64,000 bases of DNA from Phialocephala subalpina (GCA_900073065.1 FJOG01000018.1:324475-388474); one strand, 5' to 3'; shown: positions 43,139-56,580, counted from the first letter of the stretch. Notes: a model not told the origin generated them from the letters alone. Program-made: numbers and translations.

Positions 43139-46100
43139 TGTTGCAAGTCGTCCTGAGCTGGACGAGGGGCAACTGTCGTGAAGGAAAGAAACAACGAGGG
43201 CCCTGAAGGTTTGATTAGACTGTAGATCACCTCGAGGATTCTTGTCGTAAGGCTCGCTCCATCCTTATGTATCGAGAAATCTTCCGCCGGAACCTCTCTT
43301 TCTGTCTTCCAGCTGTATGTAAACTACGCCGTCTCAATGCTAGATCCAAAGTCTATCCACAAAGCTGGACTTTGCTGAAGCCGCAGGATGCTCCGGAGTG
43401 CTCGAGCTTAGTGAAGGTTGTCGAACCATAACTTTGGAGGTCTAGGGCGACTATGAAGAAAAAATTCAACATGGATTATTCTCTCCATCGCAATCTATTT
43501 CCCCTTGGCAGCCTTGCCAATATCATGTCTAGATACATGTCGGTGGCCGAGGACCGTCTTGGCCTGCTGGGAACTGTTGTCAAGGTCGACCTGTAAGAAG
43601 GCGTGAAAGAAGATGCGCCGTTAGGATTCGGACAGCATACCCCGCCAAGAGTCTCCTCCCCACCAGTACCCCTGGCTAGAACCCAGGAACCAGACTCGCT
43701 CAGGCCAACGAGCGAACGGGAGGCTGCCTCACGAGCGACCTGAAAGGAAATTTGCCCAGCTTTCCGAGCTGATGGCGTCGATGGCGCTGATGAGGCTTCT
43801 ATCTTGGGAAGCACCGCGTCTTCCCGCGACGATGTGACCGTATCTTGACCATGATGCATCATCAATTGTTTTGTTGTTTAGATGTTGGAACTTTGCTGAT
43901 GTCTGCCGCCTCCTGATGAAGATGGGATGAAAATGTTGTTCGACTCTCGAATAAGCTTATGTCCATCGTTAAGCTTAAGGTTACACCAAGGCGCCTAGGA
44001 CCTCGTATCAAGAAGCCAAGGTCCTGAACATCCACGGACGTCTATTTTGGAAGAGCGCATCAGACCGTCTGATTTGTAGCACCATCTTGGCCAGAATGGC
44101 CTCACTTAGGGCATTTAGTACCTTCTCTGTTGGGTCATTGCAGTGCCATGCAGACGAGTTATCGAGTCTTGACAGCAGCGCGGGGCCCAGACTTCGAAGA
44201 CGTTTTCCGTTGGTTGCTTTTCCGAAAGCCCAGGAAAGCATCATCACGATGGACGTCGTCGTGAAGAAAACAATTATCGTATGAGAATGTCTGAGACATT
44301 CTCGTTGAACTTTGACACGACGCCCGCAACGGGCATGACGTTTATTGATGGAGTGCAGACACGAGGGGAGAGGTGCAATTGGATCTTCAGTGCGGGAAAA
44401 GCAAAATCTCACGACGCCACGGAGCCTTCCAAGACCTCAGCATCAGCCACAGCGATGCTCGCCCCTCCTCAACCTCAGCCGCCACAAACAACAAGAAAGA
44501 ATCAGCAAAACAGTACTCAGCAGCATACGACCTCACGGTCCAGAGCCTCCGCTCCTCTGTTTACCCAAATTCCAATAAACCCTCCAAGAAATATCGTGTA
44601 AAACCAAGACGATCACCACACTGCGATGCCCATTCGGGAACTACTTGGCAAAGCCTGGCTCTGCAGGCCAAGACGCGAAATTGAGAATCAAGAACACCAA
44701 CATTTTCAATAGCGCCACAATTCCCTATCTTCAGCTTGAAAGCGTATGCTTCTAAAATCCCCAATTGGGACGGACAAGAAGTTCTGGACTGGTACTGTAT
44801 TATGCATGTGTTATTGTTGTTGTTGCGAGGATGGCAGTCAGTGTTATCGGATCTCGGTCAAGGCCTGAAGCTGACACGGGAGATAACCTTACATCCGCGC
44901 AGGAATTTCCCGGGTGGCTTTGTGATATCAGTGCAGAATGCTAAAATATTCCGAGCCAGCTCTTGGAGTCGGTACCGAAATGAAGAAGGGGTTTGTTGGA
45001 TTGTACTTTGGTTTGTTTGAGTAGGAATGTTTTCGGGTGGCTGGTTTGTGGAAAGCTGAACTGTCGCGTTCTCATTATCCGACGACCGCCATCATGACGA
45101 GAGCGGTTTGAAGACGACGTCTCTTCTTTGTTGATTTCACATGAAACAAGACAGTCCTTAGTATCGAGAGAGTCGAAAAGTTGTCAAATCTCTCGAGTTG
45201 AAGGATACGGGGTCCCGAATGCGGGCGACCGACGAAAAATGACACGAGCGAGCCCCTTTTCAACTCGCGGCTTGGACTTCCAAAATAGCTTCTCTTCCTT
45301 TAAAGTGCATTGTTTGCACTGTTTCATCTATATCGTACTTCCAAAGCTCCTCCTTACTTATCTGTAGCTATTCGATTTGTCCAAATGCCTCCATCGCGAT
45401 CTCTGACTACCTGCTGTTCAAAATTATTCTTCACCCAAAGGCCTCATCCTGCTGGGCTCACAGAATCCTCCAATTAAGATCAAAGAACCAGATTCCCTTT
45501 GATATTGTGTCTATTGCAGGAAGTTTCCCAGCGTTTTAAATCTCCCATCCTTCCACTCCACAATCTCTCCAATTCCTGCTTTCCAGAGGATTTTCGTATT
45601 TATGCCTTCCAATCCACCCCTTAAAAATTATTAAAACTCCTCGCTTTCCAGCTCCCCAATGGGTTAAACTCTATGATTTAGAACTCAGTGGCTAATCTTG
45701 TATTTACACAAGCTTGCACACTAGGATTTTCCGGTTTTCTTGGATACAGACTCTCCAATTTGCCTTCCTATCCCTCCTTTCTACTCTACTCTCCAATCCT
45801 TCTAAGCCTCCTTTTATACTCCTCCACTCCTATCCTTCCAGCTGTCGTTGTCGCTCTCCTGCTCTCTTAAGGTCGAAAGTCTAGGAGGATGGGAGATTCA
45901 GATGCTGAAGTTTCCTATGGGGCAAGAGATACGGTCTCCTGGCTCAACTCGGACGAACGCTTCTTCCCCCCTCTACTTACCTGACTCTTGTTTGGTCTTT
46001 GGGCCTCCTCATTATCGCTGTATTCGTCTCGAAACGTGCTGCAGGCACCAAATTTCAAGAAAAAGGGGGAGTCCGAGGCGCGAATGCTGGGTTCCCAATC

Positions 46101-46984
46101 TGGGAAGCCACTGTCCACACCTCCCTTGTTGACACTCAGCGTGGCGGCGATTGCATCCTCATCGAAGATGTCCTGCAGGCTCAACGACCTTACAATCCAC
46201 CATGCATTTCTCAAGCTTTTGCGGGTTGTTGGACTGGTGTCCGATAAGTGCTTCGAGCTCGGAAGCCGCTCACCTTCAACCTTCACCTTCAATCTCACCC
46301 CCTCTCGCACAGCCTTCTCCCCAACCCGGAAACAATTATTGTCTCAACCAAAAATATTCAAATCATCAAGCCAGTGCAGATCCGGCCTCTAGATGCCATG
46401 ATCAAGCTTTCTGTCACGGGTATAATTGATCGACTTGATGGTTCTTGAGGAAATTCGTATTTTTCAGGTCGGAAGAGCCGATTCACGATTGCGACCGGCG
46501 ACTCGATTTGCAACAAAATTTAATGAATGTCCCAAGTTTCTGGGGACATTTTGGTGGTTTTGTACCACGGCACGTGATACCCCTGGATTTTCATTTTACA
46601 TCTCTGATTCATTGGCAAGGTTGATAGTGTATATATTCTGCAGTCTTCGGGGTATGTTGGTATGCAAGGATAAACCCAAGATGAAAGATCCAAAGAAAGT
46701 GTGTGCTAAACCCAAAAGGCTTTCTGCTGAAACAAACGACTTTGCTTTGCCCACGACTTTGTTACTCAGGATGCAGTTTCGTCCATTGCACGTAGAGCAG
46801 CTTGCTGTGAACAGCGTGATTTGCTGTCACGGTCCTCGGATTATCATATAGCATACTATACGGGAGTCCTCGTCTCATGTCTTGTCCTGCTATGCCGCTG
46901 CTAACATCTCTCAGTCGTCTGATATCCCACCAAAGGTGCAATGTCTCTGACGAGACACAATGCAATCTAGTCTAGTATTATAGC
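43139..46984. other. gene-poor stretch, no gene supported
   Basis: Open frames up to about 140 codons occur (43476-43865 minus, 45915-46310 minus, 46426-46851 plus) but none shows a recognised domain or convincing splice structure. 45540-45870 is C/T-rich with recurrent CTTTCCAG and CTCCAATT words. Confidence 0.35.
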
Positions 46985-48540
46985 AGTACGCTCAAAATGT
47001 CCAACCAGACGAATATCATAACTTGACAACGAAAGTCGTCAAGCAAAGACAAACTTTCCCATCCTAGCCAAGCGACCGCCCACCTGTAAGCCCAGTCAAA
47101 TTCTTTGAGAGACCGACATGGCAGTCTGTCAACTTCTGAGTGAGAATAAGGCTTTAAGTATGCAGGATAAATATCATTCAAAGATGGCTCATGCCCCTTC
47201 GCTTTTGCAAAAGGAAGAAAAGGAAGTCTGTACGCGTGGCCTATGTGACAACCACGATTTAAGCACATCCTCCACCAGATTTCTCCTGCAAAAATTTCTT
47301 TGCCTTCGTCGGGCTTGAACAATAGGAAAACAAAGCTATGTGGATTCAGAAAGTTAACACTACCAATTTTGAAGGTGAAGGTGTTGGAAGAAGTCTTTCG
47401 GTGGCAGAGAAGTAGAGGCGCATACCAAGCTGCGTCTCCTCGTACTAACAACTACTTGTCTCTATTCAACTCTTACCTTTAACTATACATAAGTCATTGT
47501 ATCAAGGCCAAACATCGTCTGAGGTGCTAGGACATCGTTATCAAGATATAGATATTCGTCTGCGAGCGCTTGCTCCGCTTTGTCCATCTTGCGGATCAAG
47601 ACGTCCAGACGATGAAAGGACAAGTATTCTCGCTAAGAATGTCCAGTCAGACGAGTAAGATTACTTAACAGTGAAAGTCGTAGAAAGTCTCCAAACAATC
47701 TCCTATCTTTGCGTAGTGCCAGAATATGCATGCTGTCCAAATAGTATCAAAATATTGCAGCCCACACCCCGCGTTGGATTGGTACTCAAGCATTCCACTC
47801 CAGTTATGGAGCTTGTCCAGAAGAGCTGGTTTGAAGAAGAAAACTGGCACATGTCTCTTTATCATGTGGATTACGTGGAAGTCCCCCAGGCCTAGCTATG
47901 GGAACTAGAATCAGGGTATCGAAAAAGGTGAATTGAGTTATGACACATTCTCAATGACAGATCTTCGATATAACTCATCACCTATAGAAAAACAACATCG
48001 ACTTCTCCGATCGTGGAGGAAACTATAGAGCAACTATCTTCTAAAGCTGGAGTTATGGCGACGCTGCCGATAGACAGGACATCGAGTTCGATTCTATCGT
48101 TCAAGGGTACATATGGAAAATGGGGAATCTACTTCGCACATTCCCATGTGTGAAGCTCATTGTTTATCCCTTGACAAGTCGTCTTATATTCGAACGGCCG
48201 TTGTCAACAGGCACTCGTCTGATCTATCCGCTTCTCACAGACCAAGGAATCCCAGCATATAAGCACCCTCGCTGATAATAGCCCATCAGACGAGTAAGAC
48301 TCCTTGACAACGAAAGTTGTGAAATGTGATTACACTTTGCACAGAAAGAGTTATCCCCTTTGCGGGACGGCAGGATTCCATACGTTGTCCCAAGGCTGCC
48401 GTCGGTATTAAAAGCCTGCAACCTCACAGCTCGACATCAATTTGTTCACAAATCAAAGAAGAAGGTTTGCGGAACGGAACAGTTCGAGGAAAAAATCTAG
48501 CGCAAGACATCTCTTTATAGTAGGGATCACGTGGGCACAA
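46985..48540. repeat. three tandem decayed units of about 640 bp with a shared peptide motif
   Basis: A core around 47000-47050 (CCAGACGA, then TTGACAACGAAAGTCGTC) recurs at about 47640-47690 and 48275-48325, a spacing of about 635-640 bases. A distal block (CTCTTTAT...GGAT[TC]ACGTGG) is shared by units 2 and 3. On the minus strand the core reads FRCQV..VWLDIL, FHC.VILLV.LDIL and FRCQGVLLV, showing that the ancestor was coding. Unit 2 also keeps LIRKMDKAEQALADEYLYLD downstream. Stops and frameshifts break every unit. Gene family not recognised. Confidence 0.6.
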
Positions 48541-49729
48541 AGCAAACTTAGGTTGCTATGATTCACCGATCATTTCAAGGCAGATGTGAATTGCTCCACT
48601 CAGAAACTGCTTAATCAAAAGAAACTATAATACTGCTTTACTTGCCTCAGAGGTCGTAATATAAATACTTCTCCGCACACGTTGGAGGACGATACGAAAC
48701 AACTGCAGTAACAGAATGGATCTCCATGGGCCTGGTAGCGAAGAGCAGAGCACCGCCGATATGGTTGCATCTTATAGAATGCTTGTCTTTCAACTACAAG
48801 GTATTTCTGAATAGGAAAGACAAATTGCTCAACTCTGTAGTCTCAAGGCGACTTTTGATGCAGTGGTGTTGACGCCGTCTCATTTTCTGAAGTGTCGTTG
48901 TCAAGAAGTGAACATTTGTCTGGTATCCATTGCACTGCAACGTTGTTGTCAAGCTTGTGTAAAGATTCTCGTCGCAAGTTCAAGACATGCGTATAACCAA
49001 CAGACTTGGACTTGAGAAAGAAAACATTGATTTCTTGTCGAAGACAGACTGCTGTCAAGTTCTTGATCCGATTGCGTGACTCGAGATGAAGGACTTCAGA
49101 CGTCGACTCAGACGACAGATGAAAGGCAGGATGATTGGAAAGAAACCCAACATTGATAAATGGGAATGGTAGGAAGATGAATTGGCGAATTGACACTGCT
49201 GGCTTCGTTAGAATTCAATCAGACAATACCCTTTCCAATATTGCCTATTCTCGACTTAAAGGTCACCAGAATTCGATCTCGACCCTCAAGAATGCATCCC
49301 AACACTCAGAAGTCCTGACCCAACTGAGTACATACTCTGCAACAAATATCATTTCAGCTTTTATGCCTCACTCAAGGATCAACAAAAGGCCATTCCTCGT
49401 CCTATTCCCCACATTCTGCTCCACCGACCCCACAGATTAACCTCCTCATCCCAGCTCTACGATGAAAATTCTCCGAAAGAGTCTCCACTCCTCCGCCATC
49501 ATCACGAAAAAGAAGGGGTACGAGGACTTCTGCACAGCCACGCCTTCTATCCGACACTCCCGGAATGGAAGCGGATGTGTAAAGATCTGCCGCTCGCTGC
49601 CGGTACTTGCAGTGCCTTACTCTCCTGAGTTGAGTGGCTCTGAATTAAAGTTTCCAGTCGGATGTCGGACGAGAGCACCACCGCTGTTCCTTGAACCCTT
49701 GTACACGTACGAGGATTGCAGCTCGGGAT
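48541..49729. other. intergenic; one inverted copy of the 46.9-kb repeat core
   Basis: At about 48888-48917 the plus strand has TCGTTGTCAAGAAGTGAAC...GTCTGG, the same core as the upstream array but inverted. Otherwise no gene or repeat is clear. Confidence 0.4.
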
Positions 49730-50340
49730 CCGGGACCCAAGAAACGCGATGCCGGATCGATGGAAGTTCTCGAACGATTCCCCGCATTTCATGTAATGTT
49801 AGGCAGACGAGAAACAACTTTGGTAGCGATTAGGTAAAGGACCAGGTCGCGAAAGTCAGATCTCCAGGTGTTTTGTTTCAACTGGGAACAGAATCTTCCC
49901 TGAAGATACCTGCACTCTGATAATTGGATAGAAATGAGGCAGAGCAGAAGGCAGATTCTGACTAAGGAAAGAAGGCTGTTCTCGACCCATTCTCCACAAT
50001 TCATGTGATGTCTACCAGGCAGATGAGGAATTCAGCGAATGCCCAGACATCTTGAAGCCAGAGATGTGGATTGTTTTGTTTCGACTGCGAGTAGAATCTT
50101 CCTTGAAGACACATTGCCCAATCGTCTCTCCATTCAGCCGGAACGTTAACCCAGCATCATCAATATCCATACGCAGGAGTCAAGGCAGACGTCAAACTCT
50201 TCGCACCCAAGAGACACGAAATGTTCTCGACCCATTCTCCATAATTCACATGATATATAACAGGCAGACAAGAAATGCCTCAAGGTTTCTCCCGTTTCAC
50301 CAAGACGCAGAATCTTCCTTGAAGACACGTCTCTCACTCA
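49730..50340. repeat. degenerate tandem repeats, units of about 212-245 bp
   Basis: TTCTCGAMC[GC]ATTC followed by C[AG]TTTCATGT/CAATTCATGTGATG and AGGCAGA[CT]GAG occurs at 49767, 49979 and 50224. CAGAATCTTCC[CT]TGAAGA[CT]A recurs near 49890, 50094 and 50309. The minus strand reads MKCGESFEN, MNCGEWVEN and VNYGEWVEN, again suggesting a coding ancestor. Confidence 0.6.
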
Positions 50341-53297
50341 GCCTCTCTCAACCATTAACCAAACAAAAATACGAAGAAGTTAAAGACGTCAAGAAATACA
50401 CGGAGCATGAAGCTCGAGATAGCAGCTCCACAAATGAAATCCAAACAAAAAGGTCTGGAGTCTGGAGTCTAGAGAATCACATGTCTCTCACCTACGTCAT
50501 GATTCTAGACCTCCCCATCTCCACAACTTCTTCATTCTCGTCTTTCGTATCTCAAGGTTACCCGCGCGTCTTACGCGCAAAGGTGACAACAAATCTGTCG
50601 TTTAATCTCTCAGCCGATTTGATGAGTTGTCACGTCCCATCATCGCTCTCGTCCCACTGGATCGCAACACATCTGTGACGTCGCAGCCGTTCCATTTCCG
50701 AGTCGTGAAACCACACCGAATTGTCTTGATTTGAGGACTGAGAGTGGGAGATATTTTTGTGAGGGAAGAGGGAATTATGAGATAGCCGCTATCAGTACAT
50801 CGTGAAGCTAGGGAGGATGAGGGATGGGATGTGGTGCGAATGAGACAGGGTGAAAGGCACTTGGGAGCGGGATTGCGGGAGGGAGGGACGATCCTTCAGC
50901 AGAGCTTGAGTCAAGACCACCTTGAGGTCCTTGGTGCCTCTCATCCGTCTCTCAAAGTTTTGACGTCCACTGCATCCGGTCACAAGGTGAGGAAGTCGCG
51001 ATGCAGGCCGACCGAGACTCGGGAGGAGAGGATAAAGTGAAATCGTCCACTCACCAAGCAGTAATATTTCATGCATTAGCAAGAACTTTATACACGACTT
51101 CCTGCTCTCATTCGCTCGTATATAGAAATGTTCAGGTTAATGCTTGTAATAATCCCCAGAAATCTGAGGATATGGCGGAGGAGAGATCTTAACCGGCAAA
51201 AAGCCGGCGAATTCAACCCCACGGGTACCTACGTCTTTCCTCCAGTGGAGGAAGACTTCAAGCTTCTCACGACGTGCGTCAAAAAACAGCGCTGATTTGA
51301 GCTTTAACTCTCGGTATAATGTTCATGTATGCACTCATCGCCCTCTCTCGGGCTCTCTTTCCCTGCCCCTCTTCTAGGCATTCTGTCCCTTCTTTCCAGC
51401 ATCCGGAGAGGTGTTAAGGTTACAGCTCGGCGCATACACCAATCATGGCAGTCCATGATATCTCTCAAGGTGGGAGAGGACGGTTGACCCCCAAGTTTTT
51501 ATATGGAGAATTCCAATAATAAACATCTATTGCCGTGCAAACCCGACAGTAAGCCAAGGTGACTCCGGAAAGTAATACTAGTAAATGGTTAGAAGACCAG
51601 GATGACGAGGGTGACGAGGGTGGCGGGCGAGGGTTGGCCTCGGGTTCCCTCTTTTGCGCGTTTGTGCCTGCAGATATCAGATGCAGGTGCTTGGTGAGAA
51701 AATGTGGTGGGGGTACAGTGTTAGAAGAGGGGTATGAATCTCATTCGTATTAGGGAGTGAGGTGAAGGTTGTTCAGCAGGCAGAGTCTTGGACCGAAGAG
51801 GGGACATCGTGACGAGATTTTCCATTCTGGACCTGGAGCTGATGAACCCTCTCAGCTGTGTGTACGAACCACAATGCCAGACTGCTGGACTCTTTTACGC
51901 GCGATCTGGCGGGTACGGTGATAAATGCTCTGATAGGGCAGAAGGAGACACATGGCGAGCTGACTCGCCAGAGCTACCTTGTGAGGAGTGGAGGATTCAG
52001 TGCTTGGTGGGGGTTGCACGAAGCAGTCTGAGTTCGAGATGCCGCAATGTGGACCTTGTTGGTGCGAGACAAAGACGCAAAATGGCGAGATGGGAGAACG
52101 TGTACCCTTCCCTAACATAATACCCGCTGCATGAGCTGGAACTTACGGTGCCCTTTTTTGAATGATGCAACCTGCGCGGGTTTGGGACATTTTCTGCTGC
52201 TCTTGTATATTACTTGCTTGACCCCTCACTTGAAGGGTTGACTCGACTGAGGGATACCTGAATGGACTGTTGATCGACACAGAACTTCACTGAAGCAGTC
52301 GGAGTGAGCAGTAAGAACCTGGCTCTCGGCTGAGCACATGAACCTATTCGATTACTCTTGAAGAAGAAAATTGTTTACGAAGTGAGCATAAAGCTAGAGA
52401 GCACGCCATCATTTCACACCTAAGCGGTCAGCGGAATAACGACATCAAATTTGCTTCACGGCTCTCGAACATCAACACCGGTTGGCGACGGGTTTCTACT
52501 GAAGATAGCACCGTCGTACACTTCGGCGACACGCTTCTGTTGTCGACTTCTTGTTCGTCGAATTCGAGATCTTCATCTCCCCTTGGGCCCTTCGCCCTAT
52601 CTCCAGCGGTCAGAGAAGAAGAGTTATAGGTCTAGTCCCCGGAGGCTCAGATAACGAACGACCCCTCATAACCAACCAAGACCTCCAACGCTTCGCCATC
52701 AACACAGACTCACGATAATTTCTCTCCGCTGTCGGATACCATTCCTTGGAATATTTTTATACAAGAACCAGGATCGCATCACCAATCGTGGTGCTGTGCA
52801 TCTGTGCATCTGTGCATTATATTTTCTGCGGTGCTTTTATCAATCGCGCCGCCGCTATCGCAGTCCTTCTCTTCGGCCTCGGCGCTCAGCGAGTCATCCT
52901 TATCAAGCCAAATTCCGGTCATTTATCACATCAGCAGCAACCACCACTAACCACCACCAACCATCACAAGACCTGCATCCTCCTGACACCGATTCCGCTC
53001 TTGTCTCATTCATATACAACACCCACTCCCGACCCTTCTATACCTCCAATTCCTCTTTTGTTCTCTCTGCCATCAACAATTCGAGTCATTGGTCCTATCG
53101 AAACCGCCAAACTGGCACAATCACGCCCCCCACCAGTACGTACACACGCGGTAGCCGTGTCGCCGCCTCCACTGTCACCGCGTACATCGGAGAAGAAACA
53201 CCACACGCGCCGAAAGTCAGGAAAAGACTATGTGGTTACCAGCGAGCGAAAATCCTCGCGTCCAGCACCATTGAGTCGAAAGGCGGCCCCGCAATTC
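50341..53297. other. gene-poor stretch upstream of the Ecl1-like gene
   Basis: No gene supported. 52740-53290 is open in the frame of the downstream exon but lacks an ATG and is Pro/Thr-rich from C-rich DNA, so it is most likely 5' UTR or part of an unresolved 5' exon. Confidence 0.35.
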
Positions 53298-54403
53298 ATG
53301 ACCAAGGTTCCGAGCAGTTCTGGCAGATTACACAGGGACCGAGAAGATGAGGATCGGGGACGGGATAGCGGGGAAAGCTTCCCTCAGTTTTGGTATGTTT
53401 GCTTTTTGTTCTGTCTTGGGAAGGTTGGGGAAAGCTGGAGTTTCCCAGGAACGAATGGTACCCCCAATGTGGGGTGCATATTGAGATGATTACGGACTGA
53501 CGAATGACAACAGTATGACCTGCGAAAAGCAATTCCTGCCCGCTAACAACACATTCCTCTATTGTTCCGAAGCGTACGTCCCCCGCATCTCCCATCCCAC
53601 ATCTTTCTCAGGTCCCATGATCTCCCAAGTCCTAACCCCCAATTCTCACAATTTCCTATTTGGAACCTCACTAACGGAATCATGACTACAGATGCCGACT
53701 CCACGACCAAGCTCCCCCACCCCCAACCCTCCGCACAAATTCTTACTCCGCATACGGCACATCCCCACCATTAACACCCTATTCGCGACCCTTCAGTTCC
53801 TATCCATCAGCCTCCCACGCGAATGCTCATGAAGAGGGACCAGATATCATCCCGCGTTTCTCTCCTACGCAATCGCGTCCTAGATCTTACTTCAATTCCG
53901 ATCCTTATCCTTCGAGTTCTTACCAACCCCCACCATCTCCGCAGAGGACACAGAGTAGTTCGACAGCGTTGGCGTCTTTGAGGGAATTGGCTACTGCGTT
54001 GCCGAAGAGTGGGAGGGATAGAAGGGAGCCGGAAAGTCCGCCGAAGAGTTCTGCGAGTTCGATTAATAGGACTGGGAGTGGGGTTTGGAACTACATCCCC
54101 TTCACCTCTAGCTCGAAAGCATCGACTCCTACTCCGTCTGCTACGCCAGGAAATTCGTATACGCAATCTTCGCAGCAGTATAATGTGTCTGCGAGCTATG
54201 GTGGAGCGAATGGATACACGCAAAGCGGAGGAAGAAGTCGAGAGGACTTATACAACTACGGCAAAAGCCATGGTGTAGCAACGAGCGGCTATGGATATAC
54301 AACTGGTGGGATGGATCGTCCATTACCACCCAGGAGTGGGCCGGGTGGCTATGGGCATAGGCCGAAGAGTATTGATTTGGTAACACCGTTTTCGGGTCAT
54401 TGA
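53298..54403 (+). CDS. Ecl1-type life-span regulatory factor (zinc-finger-like)
   Basis: Exons 53298-53392, 53514-53573 and 53692-54403 join in frame (288 aa from the first in-frame ATG). Splicing creates the compact motif PQFCMTCEKQF, then NTFLYCSEACRLHD, a CxxC...CxxxC pattern with the YCSEACRxxD ending typical of the Ecl1/life-span regulatory factor family. The rest is low-complexity, Ser/Pro/Tyr-rich, likely disordered, with ASLRELATALPK as a possible helix. In yeasts Ecl1-family proteins extend chronological life span and respond to nutrient and stress signals. The reading frame is open upstream of 53298 for 550 bases, so the true start may lie in an earlier exon. It is the only recognisable gene in the 43-57 kb repeat island. 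Confidence 0.75.
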
Positions 54404-55090
54404 TTGAGTACTCTTCCACTTCCGCCTTCCCTCCCTACCCATACAAGTCCCTCTTTGGGATAGACATTGGGAGGATGACTGGCATGGAGCAGATGGCTTT
54501 GGAGTTCAAAAAGTTTTGCATTTATTCCCTTTCGTCACTTCCTATTCATACTTGGAGACTTTTATTCTCGGTTTGGAGGCTTTCTGCATTTTCACACTCA
54601 ATTTGGATCACGGCTTGCATGGACTGGCGGGACAGGAGGTTATAAATGGACATTCACATAAGGCATGGGCGCGCATGGAGCACAGGACATCCGCCAGACG
54701 CGCTGGGAGCGCCGGGGATGTATGATTTGAGATTGTTTGACTTGGATGGAGTTTGGATCTACCCAACTCTGATTGATGGTTTATGGCATTGCATGCGGTT
54801 ATGGTTGATGGATGAGATATTGGAGATGTAATTGAGGAGGATATGATACTTAATTCCAGTTCTAACATCTACCACATCACATTGTTCAACTTCACTCGCC
54901 AGTGATTTGGGGCCCCTTTTCCTCAAGCGAGGAGAATCCTAGCCGAGGTGGAAGAGTCTTCTCAACTCAAGTGAGTCACAGCGCAAATTTTCTTCCTCCT
55001 TACTCGATCACATCATCCTCATTTGTTTCAAGCCGATCGCGCAATTGAATTCGCCTCTTTCTGATTATTCTCACACCGCTACTTTCAAAG
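54404..55090. other. intergenic region with ATTGCGCCAT-like short repeats at its right end
   Basis: 3' region of the Ecl1-like gene, then no gene. From about 55035 to 55190 the words CAATTGCACCAT, CAATTGCGCCAT, CGATTGCGCCAT and GGTTGCGCCAT recur four times. Confidence 0.45.
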
Positions 55091-55393
55091 TCAATTGCAC
55101 CATATCTTCAGACTCAATTGCGCCATTGTTTTTGAGTTGATCATTTTCTTTCCGCTCGATTGCGCCATCCTCGGTTGCGCCATTTCGCCTCCCTTTGCAT
55201 CAGCTACAGAAACCCGACATCTTGGTAACCCCTTGTTTCGTAAATGCATACTGCAGAGCCTCGTCAGATGAATGCAAGATGCAATCTCAGCACGATCTCG
55301 CGTGTTGAATTGCTTATGCACAAATTCTCGGGAGTTGATCTTGATCATGTCGTCAGGAATTGAGTCAAGGTTGCAACTCGAGCCAGCGAACAA
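55091..55393 (-). pseudogene. unrecognised, probably decayed coding fragment
   Basis: The minus-strand frame starts LFAGSSCNLDSIPDDMIKI and continues NSREFVHKQFNTRDRAEIAS then CIHLTRLCSM, which looks like authentic conserved protein. The C-terminal part (MAQPRMAQSSGKK) falls in the ATTGCGCCAT repeats and looks non-coding. The frame is closed just upstream by stops. No family recognised. Confidence 0.3.
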
Positions 55394-55479
55394 TGTCTGT
55401 ATCCCTCAAGCTTTCAATTCTCTGAAAGACACGTTCAAGTCAATCTCGAGAACTTTGGTCCTTCTAGATCAAGCTCTCG

Positions 55480-56580
55480 CTCACATCTTGAAGGTGCTGT
55501 CACATGACTGTTTTTAAGACATAAAAAGACAGACATAAAAGGACGTTGAATCCTCGAGAGCCCTTACGAACCGCGCATGCAAGAACTCCACCTTCAACAA
55601 CTAGAAAGGGAAGCCTCACAGGGACTGAGTATTGGGAGATAGTAGAAACGATCTTTGGCCAGGCTATAGATTCCTAGCGGAAATTTTCAATTTTGTAGTG
55701 CGCGGGGTTTTGGTTGCGTCTCTAGGAGTTGCAGAGGAAGAGGGCATGGACGTCGTTGTCAAGTGATGCTTGTGTTTCATCTGGTGACTGATGAAGCGCT
55801 GGGAAGGGTATCTGTAGTCGTCTGGAGATCTTTGATCTGCAGGAGCACAGGAGACGACCGAGTCTAGTTCAAGTCTTGAGAGTGCTATCATGTGATGAAA
55901 GAGGAACGTAAATAGAGCTTCGGTCCCCCGAATCCTTCCTTCCTTATCCACGACGGGTGAACAGCCTTCTAGCTCCACGGAGTCTGATGGCTGGTGCCGG
56001 ACTGCCGATGGTTCGTTGGCTAGCGTATGATAAGTCCCTGGGTAGAAGTCTCGTGTAATGCGCAGCGGTAAATGCTTGTCCTTTATCCAGGAAGTTGCAA
56101 GTGAAAAGGAAATAAGGGTCGTTATCAAGTTTCCACTGTTTTTGTCTAGTAGAAGAAGAAGTGCGGGGAGGGCCATTCTGTAGCCGTTTGAAGATCTTTG
56201 ATCTGTGGAAAGGAAAAAAAGTTCCAAGTGTCCTAAGAAAGCTGTTATATGACACATAGGAGGACGTAAAAGGAAGTCTTCAGCCACTTCTTTCCAGTAG
56301 TGCAAGCATTGCCTAGGATCAAGAGTCCCATTCATTGGGACTAGAAGTTAGTGGTTGCTCTTTTGGTGAGCTGAGGATTAGTGGTGGCTACTTGCCTGGT
56401 GGGAAAGTGTTGAATGCTCCTCCTCTACCTGGCATATTGGTAGGGAAAAGAAGTGAGTTTCATTGTCAAGTGATTGATCTTACTCGTCATACCCTGTCTA
56501 TTTGAATTGTTTGATTGTTCCAAGTCATCTGGATATTTTTGATCCGCGGGCAAGAAGTATTTGACCAGACGAATGTTTTT
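55480..56580. repeat. three decayed tandem units of about 360-380 bp, related to the 46.9-kb array
   Basis: Blocks recur in order: a GTGCT[AG]TCA[CT]RTGA...GGACGT block at about 55490, 55870 and 56235; a GTCAAGTGAT-type core at 55751, 56118 and 56463; and GTCTGGAGATCTTTGATCTG at about 55819, 56185 and 56526. The core reads RCQVMLVFHL, RYQVSTVFV and HCQVIDLT on the plus strand, matching the minus-strand FRCQV motif at 46985-48330, so the two arrays belong to one family in opposite orientation. Confidence 0.6.

Noticed and set aside
43476..43865. 129-codon minus-strand frame
   Set aside because: No recognisable domain, membrane segment or splice context; kept out as unsupported.
45976..46000. 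ACTTACCTG word resembling the 5' end of U1 snRNA
   Set aside because: No U1 stem-loops or Sm site follow. On the other strand the word is just a consensus splice donor.
50052..50678. 208-codon open frame on the plus strand
   Set aside because: It runs through a degenerate repeat array, has no domain, and is Ser/Thr/Arg-biased as expected from the underlying repeats.
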